A DNA stretch of 64,000 bases. Origin: Struthio camelus. Its lineage: Eukaryota; Chordata; Aves; Struthioniformes; Struthionidae. The stretch's first letter is position 1. Every line of letters starts with the position of its first letter. The translations under genes were made by a program, and so were the position numbers. The notes beneath the pieces are model-generated. The model made no database searches. It was not told the DNA's origin and worked only from the letters and a program-made list of their open reading frames with translations. Where the stretch lies: contig NC_090946.1 of NCBI RefSeq assembly GCF_040807025.1, positions 7,234,001 to 7,298,000 of the forward strand, written 5' to 3'. Of the stretch, positions 26,101 through 35,314 are shown in pieces.

Positions 26101-29100
26101 TTCAAATCTGACAGCTAATTTCTCTCCTTTGTGCCATGCTTCACTAAAGTACCTTGGCGTTCGTTTGACGCTAAACACATGAATAGGCTCACCAAAGTCA
26201 TGGGAGCGTTCAGATGTTTAACGCAGGCATTTGCTTATGCACTTTTTCCCCTCCCCCTTCCCCATCTTGGTCCTGTTGTTAACCCGCTGTTTTTCACCTG
26301 GACAGCCTGAGATGTGTGTGTCTATACTTGGACTGATGTGTGACTAGCCACCAAATGCCCATAAACTGCCTCTTTATATCGTCCCCTTTACCACCGTTGA
26401 AACCTCCGGAAGCACTAGCAACGCAACAAATCCCCAGGGGCTTAAAGCACCCCTTGCTGCAACCAGCTGTCTCAGCACGGCAGCCTTCCACGCTCCGGCG
26501 GCTCAGTGGTGCAGTAAGACACATGTCATTCCCCAGCCCCTGACACAGGCAAGAGGAGCTTTGTGCTGATTTTAGGGTGAGCGTTCCCTAATGTTCACAG
26601 CTGCTTTCTCGCCTTCACAGCTGCTGGCTACTTGCAATATTGAGCAGTCCTTTTTCAACGACTGGTTCACCGGGCACCTGAATTTCCAAATCGAGCACCA
26701 GTGAGTATGGGCCCAGAATCATCTGGCCGCTACCGGCTTGCCACAACACTGGACTTGAGGCAAGGGAAAGACTCCTAAAGGCACACGTGTGCAGGACGGG
26801 AGAGAGTCTTTGGCGCGCTACTGAATATCAAGAAGGAAAGAAAGTCCCAAACTAATCTGGGGCATCTTCTCCTTCTACCACAAAGCATGGCGTATTTTGC
26901 CTCTTGCTACAAAATACTTCAGCCCTCGCTCTCAATTTTAATACCAGGTTTTAGCTAGGTAAGAATCTACCAGTTACAAGGGCCACGGACTCGCGTTCCT
27001 GCACTCCTACGCTAACTACTTGAACCCTAGCGTCCACTTCAGAAATTTCCCCTCCCTGACAAAAAGCACTTTCACTGTTGTATCGTCTTGGGGCAGCCAT
27101 GTGGGACAGCGTACACTGCTAGCAAAGAGGTTTCCAGGAAAGAGATTGGAAACCAGAGCCATATGGACAGTTACCAGTGGCAATATACCGTGTGAAAGAG
27201 ATGGCGTTTATGGTTCAATTGCTTGCTTTGGAATTTAGCTCAGAGAGAAGTTAAAATTCCCATTGAACAGCACAGGGTAAGGTGATCCCAAATTCTCTAT
27301 CTGCTTCTCTGCTCCATGAGCTGCCAAAAAAACATGAAAGGGGGTCACTGACAGGTCTATTTGGCAAGAGACATTAGTTACTGCCCAAAGGAAATGGGCT
27401 GCTCTCTCAGTAGACTGAGGCCATTTCCTTGCTCCTGCTTCCCTTGTGTGCCACTTGTAGCGTCCTCTCTTTCCTAAAGCTGCCTTTCCCTGTCTTTCTG
27501 CACCTGGCTTTGTTTTGAGGCATGACAGCGTGGCAGCAGAATCAGCACATTCAGTTTTCACAAGCCTCCTTGAAAGAGAGGACTGTGAAGCATAGATTTC
27601 TCTCTCAGCTTCTTTCTTCTGTCTGCTCGGATGGCTTAGGGAGGAGACGGTAATAATTAGCCACCATGAGAAGGTAGAAAGAGATGCCCAGCCCTCAGGG
27701 TTCAGCTCTAGAGTTCTCAGGCTTGTTTTCTCTTTCTCCACTCAAGCTTGTTTCCAACGATGCCACGCCACAATTTCTGGAAGGTTAAACCTTTGGTGAA
27801 GTCGTTATGTGCCAAGTACGGAGTCCAATATGAAGAGAAGTCTCTTGGAAAAGCATTCATTGACATCATTGGGTAAGGGCCTTTTAATACCCTCTGCTCC
27901 CTACAATTCATTTTTACAGGAACATCCTATCTATATGGAAAAAATAGAATTTGGGACACTGTAGACCCCCCTGAGAAATATCATGTCAGTATTTTGTAAT
28001 CTCATGTCAGCTAGGGTAATAACCTTCATATCACAGTCCAAGGAGCACCTGCAGAAATGTTGACTCCGCAGAAATGACACAGCTCCACTGGCTTAGTGGA
28101 GCAACAGCAGTTGACAACATATGGGAAGCTGCCTCATTACCTCACGGGGGAAGAAAGGGCATAACTATCTGCCAGAGCAGCTTCTGCAGCACAGAGCCCT
28201 TCTATCCAAGAACCTGGGGCGAATTCAGCAACGAGATCGCTTCTAAACTTCCCGATAGGGACCTTTTCATAATACCTTTTTCTAAATGCTCTTCTGAGAG
28301 CTTGACATCAATGCCTTAGGGAGCTGGCAGCACACCTGCAGCTTGCAAACTCAGATGAATAGAAGGGATGGGTTAGATCACAGCCTACGCTGTCACCTGT
28401 TTGAGCCATCCCAGCAGCAAACAGCTATACTCTGTAGGCATGGCCGAGTACTAGACTTAATAATCCTTCTCTAGCAGATTCCGTATTAATGGTTCTGCCT
28501 CAATTACTCCAAGGAAGGCTGCCTTTCATGACAGGAAACAGAGAAAGTATTCTGCACTCAAGGGATAGCCGCTGACATAAGCATGGGCAAATGAAACCAG
28601 ACTGGCCCCACCTAGACACAGAAGGGCTGAAAACTCGTGGACATTGCACACAATACTAAGACCCAGGGAGCTCATGCTTCGTGTCCTGCGCTACAGTCAC
28701 CATGTCATTATACAAATTCTCAAAACCCAGCTCAACCCAGCAATTACCTGCCCACCTGAGAGTGGGATCACCTCCTGTAAACCATATCAAGCTACTTTTC
28801 CAGATAGTTCATACACAAAAGGCAGGGGGAGGACTTACCGCACGCTATGAAAACCTTCATGCATTCAGAGAGCCAAAAACAGATAGCTTCAATTGGAGCT
28901 TGCTCCAGCACAGTCAGGATGACCTGCTATGGAATAAATGGTGCAAAATGAGAGTTTGGACACTAGGACAGCCTCAAGAGAGCAATCCCTGCCATCCCCT
29001 CCTCCTGCCCCAATTAACAGGGCGCCCAGACCAAACACAGCCCCTCCAGCACCCTCTTTGTCAAGAGGACTTTGGGGCCCAAAAGAGTTTGGCTCTGTCA

Positions 29101-29553
29101 CACCCCTGCACAGCTGGTGCAGACAGGAAAATTCCTGCATGAAAATTTCCAGGGGAAAGTGGGGAAACTCCTCCGTGGGTGCAGCCCTGCTGTTCTGCTC
29201 AATGACACCACTGCTTATTCAAGGGGAGGAAAGGCAGGTCACCACGAGGCCCTTAGGACTGCAGGGGATACAAGGGGCATCAGCTGAAAATCTTGCTCAG
29301 AGTCTGAAGCTCGTCACCTTGGGGGCCTAAAGAGGAAAAGAGGTACCTGCTCTTGTTATATCTGTCTAACACTGGGGAAAGGCACTTGGTGTCCTAAGGA
29401 TTCATACTCACATTCAGTAACAGGCTCTTCCTTCGTAGGAAGGGAAGGACAGAGGCAAGATTCACAAGCCAACCACGTTTCTCTCCATTTTCTTTCCACA
29501 GGTCTCTAAAGAAATCTGGAGATCTCTGGCTGGATGCTTACCTCCATAAGTGA
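10927..29553 (+). CDS. FADS2: FADS2, acyl-CoA (delta-6) front-end desaturase, whole coding span of 12 exons
   Basis: Twelve exons join in phase to 1335 nt (444 residues plus stop), the same length as human FADS2, and every intron is GT-AG. FADS2 introduces the delta-6 double bond into linoleoyl- and alpha-linolenoyl-CoA in the ER membrane, using electrons delivered through its own cytochrome b5 domain. Seen: the b5 motif HPGG at 53-56 with second heme His62; hydrophobic membrane segments in exons 3, 7 and 8; histidine boxes HDFGH (180-184), HFQHH (217-221) and QIEHH (382-386). The C-terminus is [13 protein letters not shown]2 is preferred over FADS1 because of the MGKGG start, the EDMNLFK segment, [21 protein letters not shown] and the terminal lysine. 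The start ATG has C at -3 and G at +4, so Kozak context is only moderate; family conservation decides it. No frameshift or stop interrupts the gene. The paralogue call is strong. Exact regioselectivity (delta-6, possibly delta-4 or delta-8) cannot be read from sequence. Confidence 0.97.
11134..17145 (+). other. FADS2: FADS2 intron 1
   Basis: This is the largest FADS2 intron, at 6.0 kb. It begins GTAAGG and ends CTCCAG. It holds a G20 run at 11800-11819 and a T-rich block near 15265-15291. Several 60-200 codon open frames occur, but none resembles a known protein or sits between credible splice sites. Confidence 0.9.
11800..11819 (+). repeat. poly(G) run, G20
   Basis: Twenty consecutive G residues lie in FADS2 intron 1, about 0.67 kb after the exon 1 donor. 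On the sense strand it could form a G-quadruplex in DNA or nascent RNA. Its exact length may vary or be mis-sequenced. Confidence 0.9.
17146..17256 (+). CDS. FADS2: FADS2 exon 2 (residues 70-106)
   Basis: This is a 111-nt exon in phase 0 at both ends, with acceptor CTCCAG and donor GTGAGT. It encodes the end of the cytochrome b5 domain and the linker ([18 protein letters not shown]). The local string AFHIN..LVRK is closer to the human FADS1 wording than to human FADS2, while the rest of the exon is FADS2-like. Confidence 0.96.
18628..18825 (+). CDS. FADS2: FADS2 exon 3 (residues 107-172)
   Basis: This is a 198-nt exon in phase 0 between acceptor TTTGCAG and donor GTGAGA. It encodes the FADS2-type segment EDMNLFK followed by two hydrophobic membrane stretches, around [16 protein letters not shown] and [13 protein letters not shown]. 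Confidence 0.96.
19119..19150 (+). repeat. (TC)n(AC)n microsatellite
   Basis: A short TC-rich run passes directly into about nine AC repeats in FADS2 intron 3, ending roughly 85 nt before the exon 4 acceptor. It is a typical polymorphic microsatellite. Confidence 0.9.
19235..19336 (+). CDS. FADS2: FADS2 exon 4 (residues 173-206), first histidine box
   Basis: This is a 102-nt exon in phase 0 with acceptor TCCCAG and donor GTAAAG. It encodes [15 protein letters not shown]. The HDFGH box at residues 180-184 supplies diiron ligands. Confidence 0.96.
20240..20365 (+). CDS. FADS2: FADS2 exon 5 (residues 207-248), second histidine box
   Basis: This is a 126-nt exon in phase 0 with acceptor TGCCCAG and donor GTAAGG. 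It encodes [19 protein letters not shown], with the box HFQHH at 217-221. GASANWW is the FADS2 form; human FADS1 has GAPASWW. Confidence 0.97.
20486..20509 (+). repeat. poly(A) run, A24
   Basis: Twenty-four A residues lie in FADS2 intron 5. No LINE or SINE body that I recognise is attached, so the origin is unclear. Confidence 0.85.
22144..22204 (+). CDS. FADS2: FADS2 exon 6 (residues 249-269)
   Basis: This is a 61-nt exon encoding [20 protein letters not shown] plus the first base of an Ile codon that is completed in exon 7. The acceptor is TCCTGCAG and the donor GTGAGT. The short length and phase 1 donor match the mammalian exon. Confidence 0.95.
22727..22803 (+). CDS. FADS2: FADS2 exon 7
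   Basis: This is a 77-nt exon that completes the split Ile codon. It encodes a hydrophobic membrane stretch, [18 protein letters not shown], then the basic KRRFWA. The acceptor is TTTGCAG and the donor GTGAGT. Confidence 0.95.
23034..23131 (+). CDS. FADS2: FADS2 exon 8
   Basis: This is a 98-nt exon encoding [19 protein letters not shown] and a further hydrophobic segment, ending two bases into an Arg codon. The acceptor is CCCCTAG and the donor GTAGGA. Confidence 0.95.
25334..25430 (+). CDS. FADS2: FADS2 exon 9
   Basis: This is a 97-nt exon that completes the Arg codon and encodes [20 protein letters not shown], ending DWLSSQ before the donor GTAACT. The acceptor GTTTTGAAG has a weak polypyrimidine tract, but conservation and phase fix it. 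Confidence 0.95.
26621..26700 (+). CDS. FADS2: FADS2 exon 10, third histidine box
   Basis: This is an 80-nt exon encoding [14 protein letters not shown] and the box QIEHH (residues 382-386). The second His codon is split across the donor GTGAGT. The Q of this box replaces the first His of the motif, as in all front-end desaturases. EQSFF is FADS2-specific compared with FADS1. Confidence 0.97.
27747..27872 (+). CDS. FADS2: FADS2 exon 11
   Basis: This is a 126-nt exon that completes the last His of the third box and encodes [20 protein letters not shown], then the cytosolic tail as far as FIDIIG. The acceptor is CTCAAG and the donor GTAAGG. It carries FW where human FADS2 has LH in PRHNLHK. 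Confidence 0.96.
29502..29553 (+). CDS. FADS2: FADS2 exon 12, terminal coding exon
   Basis: The coding part is 52 nt, after acceptor TTCCACAG. It encodes [16 protein letters not shown] and stops at TGA 29551-29553. The tail is the conserved desaturase C-terminus with the FADS2-type terminal Lys. Confidence 0.97.
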
Positions 29554-30688
29554 ACTTGAATCTTAATGGGGAGATGTGAGTGACAGGGAGGGATGGGTGG
29601 GGGGTGACCACATACGCATCTTTTACTATCAGATTTCAGTCTGTATCCATGTGCACAGTTTGAGGGGAGTTTCCTGTCTTGTGAACTGTTACTGGGATGG
29701 GCTTAGACAACCCATTTAATCCAGATAGATTTAAAACGTGTTTGGCATAGGCTTCAGTGGATGAAATGCAACACCTTTATTGCACAAAACAGATGGAAGG
29801 GAGGAAGAGGACAGAGAGGAGGAGCGTTTAAAAAGAGGCACAAAATCCACCCTCCACTTCCCTTCCCCCCCCCAAAAAAAATTCTAGCTCTACCTGAAAT
29901 ATGCAAGCCCTTGATTCACAGACACATGTCATTTGTCAGGCTTCAGAAAACCTCTGCACCTGGCCGGTATTCACAACCCGAGGACACCCAAGTCCCTTTA
30001 CACCTCTTTTCTCTTTCTCATCTTTGTGCAAGAGCGCTTAGGACAGTTTCATTTCTTCATTAAGGAAAAATGAAACAGGCCCCGATCACCATCACAACAG
30101 GAAACTCAGGTGGGCTGTGAGCCCTGGCACCCGGCCTTCAGGAATCGCGCTCCACGGGCATCGGCAGGTGCTGCATCGCGTGGCTGTATCGGTGCCCACC
30201 ACCCTGCTGTGGCTTTGGTGGAAGTCTGTTTTTCCTGCCATCTTTCTCTCTCTAACCGTAGCATCGCTTTAGTAAAGGCTGCGATACTGATCCTGCACCA
30301 CTAACGTCCCAGTGCTGCTCAGTGAGGGTTTTAATATGGGACTGCACCCACAGCTGTATTTTTGTGGCCAGCTGCTATTTCCAGGGGTCTGCAGAACTGC
30401 TCTGGGCTGAAGCACCAAGGCCTCTCCTTTGGGGAGAGGGACTATTTTATTTTCCTAATGAGCAGCGGGTCTATTACGAGGCCCACTAACAGCACTATGA
30501 TCATCAGAAACTTGCACACAAGACCCACACAGGTCACATAGGGCAAGCCTTACTCATTGCCCAGCGATTCACTGCAATGCTCCAGCGTATCTACAAATGG
30601 CCTTTTTACCCGCGGACAGCAGTCGGGCAACAGGCTGCAAAAACACGCAGTTCTGCCTGTTTGCACGTGCCTGGCAGAAATCAAGATT

Positions 30689-31037
30689 GTTTCTGCGTGT
30701 CAGAGGCCAGGAGCAAGGCCCTGTAAAGGTCTTGGGAATAAGCACCAAATAAGTTCTTCCTGCAAAAGTAGGAGCTGCCCACCCATTCAACCCAGCCCCC
30801 GGGCCCTTCACGGAGGCAGCTGAGAACAGGAGTGACCAGGCTGGGCTGGCAAGGTGAAGCCTTCTGTAGAAACCTCTTCCAGTTTGTCTAAAACCCTATT
30901 TTCTGTCCAATACCTAGTGACTGAAAGCCGTCTGGCCAATCTAATCGCTTATCCAAAGGTGCAGTTGAGCAGTTCCCAGCTGTTTCTTTAACAGGGTAGC
31001 TAATCCAAAGCCCACTCCAGATAAGGAGTGGGCTTTA
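30689..31037 (+). repeat. Diverged direct repeat, copy A
   Basis: This segment matches 34746-35082 in the same orientation, with small indels. Shared blocks include GAGGCAGCTGAGAAC, GTGCTGGCAA/GGGCTGGCAA, TTCTGTAGAAACCT and a block ending AATCCAAAGC. I estimate roughly three-quarters to four-fifths identity in the aligned blocks by eye. It is not CR1. It could be a local segmental duplication or two members of a dispersed family that I do not recognise. Confidence 0.75.
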
Positions 31038-31167
31038 ATTTAAAATGCAACACAGCGGAAAAGAGACAAACATATTCTTTAGTTTTTGATAAAGGAGTAG
31101 GGTTCCCACAATAGTCCCTAACTCCAGGAAACTTCAGAAAACATACTCCTAGCCCTCAGTTTTGGGA

Positions 31168-31173
31168 AATAAA
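31168..31173 (+). promoter_or_regulatory. FADS2: Candidate poly(A) signal AATAAA for FADS2
   Basis: This is the first AATAAA after the FADS2 stop. A GT-containing stretch (GACCGTGTCTGC) follows within 30 bp as a possible downstream element. The implied 3'UTR length fits mammalian FADS2. Confidence 0.5.
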
Positions 31174-32630
31174 ATGAGATGACCGTGTCTGCAGACTGGA
31201 AACTCATAGGCAGGATTGCAACTTAACCTAGCTACTGATACTTAAGGTTTGTAAAGGGCTTCTTGTGGTGTTCTTGCATACCTCTAAGGTAACAAAACCG
31301 AAATACCACCATGAATGGGTAGGGCGAGACATTATTGTCGCGGGGTGTCTGAAGCTCATCCAGACTTTGATCAGCGTTTACAGTTGATTTCTTATAGCAC
31401 AAATTAGAACATCCTTCTGGATGCTGTAACTTCTCAGACAGGTAGTAACAGGTTAGCTTGGAATTGTGGCTAACGCTCTTAAGACTGCCTTAATATCTCC
31501 ATCTCCTCCTGACTCCCTGAATGTATCTCACTGTTACTGCACCAGCCTGGGATAACCACAAAAACACTGTAGCATCAGCAATGTTACCTTCTAAACATTC
31601 AGCTTATTTTTCTGACAGTTCGTATTTTTTTGCTCCTCCAGTTCTTGTTTCCAGAGCGAATGTTTTCTGAACACAGGTGCCTCTTCCTCATTAGATCTGT
31701 CCCCTTGTTTTCCTCTCATACCTTTCTTCTTGGGAAACCGTTTGCCTTTTAACACTTAGAGAAACTGCAGAAGTCTGGTAGCTCAGCCTAGGTAAAGTGA
31801 CCCTCCTTCAGCAGCTTGGCTTCCTGCTTGCCACTGACCAGTCTACTGGAAGGACTGGTTTTCACTAAAAGAACAAAGTACTTCCAGCCCAACAGCCTGG
31901 CCTGGCCATGCCTGGGAGATAGCAGCTACAACTCGTGATGGCTGAAAGACTTTGAAACGTTCCAGCAGAGCAACCACGCTGGCACAACGCGCAGAAGGAA
32001 AGGAAAGCTCTTCGCCTAATAGGCATTTTCTTCCCCCCAACGACTTTAGCGCAAGATATCAAAGAGAAGAAAGGGGGGCAGAAGAGAGCCTGATATTAGC
32101 TCTCCCTCACGCTCCCACACCAGCTACCTGCTTCTTTCAGACCCTCGAAAAATCCTTTTTGATGAAAAATGTTCAGTTGCGAAAAATCCAGAAATAAAAA
32201 AAAAAACCCAAAACTGTGCAATGTTATAGCCAGAAGTGATTTCCGAGTGTCATGTGTTGTTCTTGCTATTGCAAGATGAAAACATCCTTTCTGCAAAGAA
32301 GAGCAGGTCACCAACCCTTTGTAACTGGCAGTGTACTTTTCTTATTCATTGTACTCACGTGCCCGGAAAGTTTGTCTCGTGAAAATGTAAGGTGCTGGTT
32401 ACTCCGTCAGATGAAGCCTCTCTGGTAGCCTTGCTCATGTAGTTCCCTTCCTCGCTAAAAACCAAGCCTGCCATCACTCAGTTTAAATTGTTTGAGATGC
32501 ACCTTGATATAAGAGTTCTCTGTGCATTAACTGGAACAAGTCAAATGGATCCCTGACAAAGAGCCCTAGAAGTCTAGAGAAACCGGCCGTGCTATAATCC
32601 TAAACACCATCACACTAAAACCTGATTTAT

Positions 32631-32693
32631 CTTCTAGATGCTGATAACTTCTAGATGCTGATAACTTCTGATACCTGATAACTTCTAGATGCT
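32631..32693 (+). repeat. 17-bp minisatellite, about 3.7 units
   Basis: The unit CTTCTAGATGCTGATAA is perfect at 32631-32647 and 32648-32664, diverged at 32665-32681 and partial at 32682-32693. It is then followed by CTAGAAG, the inverse of the unit start, so a small hairpin is possible. Confidence 0.9.
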
Positions 32694-32983
32694 CTAGAAG
32701 TTTCAGTAAAACTGCAAACTTAAGCTGTAGATGGATGCAAACTTCATTTGGCCTCGCTGGGCTTTGGCCCCAACCTGGACAAAATGCAGCAATTCCAGAG
32801 GAGCAGCCCTTTGCAGGCTCCAATTAGCCATCCAAAGGGTATAAACATAGAAATTTAAGCACAGTTTTGACCCAGCTTTCTCACAACTAATTAGTTCTCC
32901 TCTGAAAAAGGAGAAGGTGAAATCTCTTATGCTTTCTGTCTTGATAAAGGTCTTCCCCCAGCCCCCCGTAACAAGACAAATAC

Positions 32984-33017
<34 letters not shown>
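32984..33017 (+). repeat. A-rich / (AAAAG)n simple repeat
   Basis: About fourteen A residues pass into four AAAAG pentamers. It is a simple repeat with no visible retroelement body beside it. Confidence 0.85.
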
Positions 33018-34192
33018 TCTCTAAAACGTGCTGGATAAGGAAACAACAGACAGGAAAGGGCTGACTTTGCTTCTCTCCCATCACTCCTTAGCAGAGCTCC
33101 TGGTAGAAGTTAGAGGACTAGCATGTTCAGAGATGAGCGGCAGAGAAAGGCTTTAATTCAAGCAAGTGCAAGGAAGGCAACAAAAGCGTCTGGGCAGGAG
33201 AGAGTTGGGCATGTGTTTTGGAAGGAGGAGTACGGAGCTGGGGAAAATACGTGAAGGGAACAGGCTGGGGAGGAGAGCATGACAGCACGGGAGAAAAACA
33301 ACATTATGGGGGCATGCAGACAAGAAAAAAGCAACTTGCAACCAGCTGCCTCATGTTCTCCCATCACCACTAGGATCTAGCTGGCCAACAGCTTAGACTA
33401 GACACTGGTTTTGTGCAGGTGCACAAGGCAAGAAAGGACAGAGCACCGGCTCAGGGCAAACAGCAAAGGCTGGCTACAGCAGATGCAGGTGATGTCAGAT
33501 GTCTCATTGCCAAGCTGGATCTTGCACTGATTCCTGCTCTTGGAGCAGGGCCAGGACAGGTGTAACACACACGGTGCCTTACAATAGCATGTTTCAGTCC
33601 CCTGCGAAGCATGTGCTTTTCCCACACCCTGGCTAAACAGAGTTAGCCTAGATCTTCAGCCAGCAAAAATTGTTCAGCACCATGGGTCTGTGCCAGCTTA
33701 GTGAACCAGCAAGAGATCTCACCCCCTCTTTTCAGGGGGACGCCCAAGGAGAGTGAGACACCTCGCACTGAGATTTTTCTTGTTCGTGTGCATTTGCAGA
33801 GTCAAAGATCCCAGCTCCTTCCAGAAATAGAGCTTGGGAGGCTCAGAGCACCAGCAGAGCTTCACATGTCCAGATACCATTGCTCCTGGCTGCAGGGGAG
33901 AGTGGAGAACTCATTCTCTTCTAGGATCAGGCTGACCGAATCTTAAGTCTTCATTAGAACAAAAGCATCCTTTCCTGCAACAAGCTGTCCGGTCCTAGTC
34001 ATAGCCTCTTCCAGCAGATGCTTTTCTAAGAAACCCATCCTAACAGAGCCCTAACACTTAAGATGTTTTCTAGTTGTTAAGACATTAAAACCACATTCCA
34101 CATAGGACAGCTCCTAACTATTTCATTCTTAAAAAAAAAAAAAGTTTCAGTAACTCAGAAGGAACTATTTTTTCTAGTGTATTCTATTGCTC

Positions 34193-34198
34193 AATAAA
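34193..34198 (+). promoter_or_regulatory. Candidate distal poly(A) signal AATAAA
   Basis: The AATAAA here is followed within 40 bp by a GT-rich stretch. It lies 4.6 kb after the FADS2 stop codon and would give an unusually long 3'UTR. Alternatively it belongs to an unannotated + strand transcript. Confidence 0.3.
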
Positions 34199-34745
34199 AT
34201 CATAACTGTTTGTTGATCATAAAAACGTGTCATGTGGTTTATTCAGTCACATCCAGAGCCACTGCTATGCTCAAAATAAAGTTTTCTCTTGGCATACCTT
34301 CAGCAATACAAAACCACTGAAGATTAGTATGGAGAAGCCGACGAAACTAGTTAGGACATTTCTAGGACATGAACGTCACCATCCGGGTTTGGCACTGAGG
34401 TCAAGAACAGACGTTCAAATTCAGAATTCTTAAAGGGTCAGGGTAGGATTTGGCATAAAGGCTGATTCCAGGCCAAGTTTCAGCTTTAGTCTTGTAATGG
34501 CTGTTCTTGTTTATCACATCAATTCGAAATCAGATCCCAGACCAGACTAAGAACTCTAAGAACAGCAGAGGTGCCAACACTAGCTGCTCTGGAAAAAAGG
34601 AGCTACTTATTATGGCTTCCCTTGTTTTTCCCTAGCCACAAGATTTTTATAGAGGAGCAGCTTGCCAATGATTGTGGAAAGCCCTCCTTCCTCTTGACAG
34701 GATTAAAACAGTAGAATGATTTTTATGGTCTTGACAATAGACACG

Positions 34746-35082
34746 TTTCTTTGTCAGCCTTTGCAAAAGCAAGGAGCAATGCTACTGCTTACCCAAGCAC
34801 CAAAGAAAGTACGTTCTTCCTTGGGAGAAATAAAATACAAAAAGAAAAGGGCCTGCCCTCCCCATTCAACCCCGCCACTAGGCCCTTCAGGGAGGCAGCT
34901 GAGAACTAGGTTGATCAGATTGTGCTGGCAACATGAAACGTTCTGTAGAAACCTGTTATAATAGCTCAAAAGCTATTTTCTCTCTACTGATAGCTCATCC
35001 GGAGGCATGGTAAGCAGCTTCCAGTTGTTTCTCTAACAGGGAACCCAATCCAAAGCTCGCTCCAGACAACAGCAGACTTTAG
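34746..35082 (+). repeat. Diverged direct repeat, copy B
   Basis: This is the second copy of the sequence at 30689-31037, same strand, 4.06 kb downstream. It carries a short A-rich insertion near 34826-34850 relative to copy A. The CR1 LINE begins about 150 bp after it. Confidence 0.75.
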
Positions 35083-35314
35083 AACGTCCCAGAGGCCTTA
35101 ACAGAGCCACATGTAACCGAACCAGGATCCTGTTGGTTCTTGCAAATAAATCCACTTGAACTGTACCATCAGCTACAGAGGCACACAGCAATGGACAGAG
35201 GCTATAAGAAGGAATCACACAGGTTGTCCCAAGTCACAGAATCACAGAATCGTTTAGGTTGGAAGGGACCTCTGGAGATCATCTCGTCCAACCTCCCCGC
35301 CCAAGCAGGGTCAC

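Larger units (their letters stand above)
29554..31190 (+). other. FADS2: Probable FADS2 3' untranslated region
   Basis: No open frame of note follows the FADS2 stop. The first AATAAA downstream is at 31168, which would give a 3'UTR of about 1.6 kb, similar to that of mammalian FADS2. Copy A of the ~0.35 kb direct repeat (30689-31037) would lie inside this UTR. Later signals exist at 32193 and 34193, so longer forms are possible. Confidence 0.55.
31191..34745. other. Intergenic or extended 3'UTR sequence
   Basis: No gene is recognised. It contains a 17-bp minisatellite at 32631-32693, an AAAAG-type simple repeat at 32984-33017, and further AATAAA motifs at 32193-32198 and 34193-34198. The 34193 signal is followed by a T/G-rich stretch (GTGTCATGTGGTTT), so it could serve as a distal FADS2 poly(A) site. 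Confidence 0.6.

Noticed and set aside
10927-29553. Calling the desaturase FADS1 (delta-5)
   Set aside because: [28 protein letters not shown] and the terminal Lys are FADS2-type. Only a short part of exon 2 and MNHIPM look FADS1-like.
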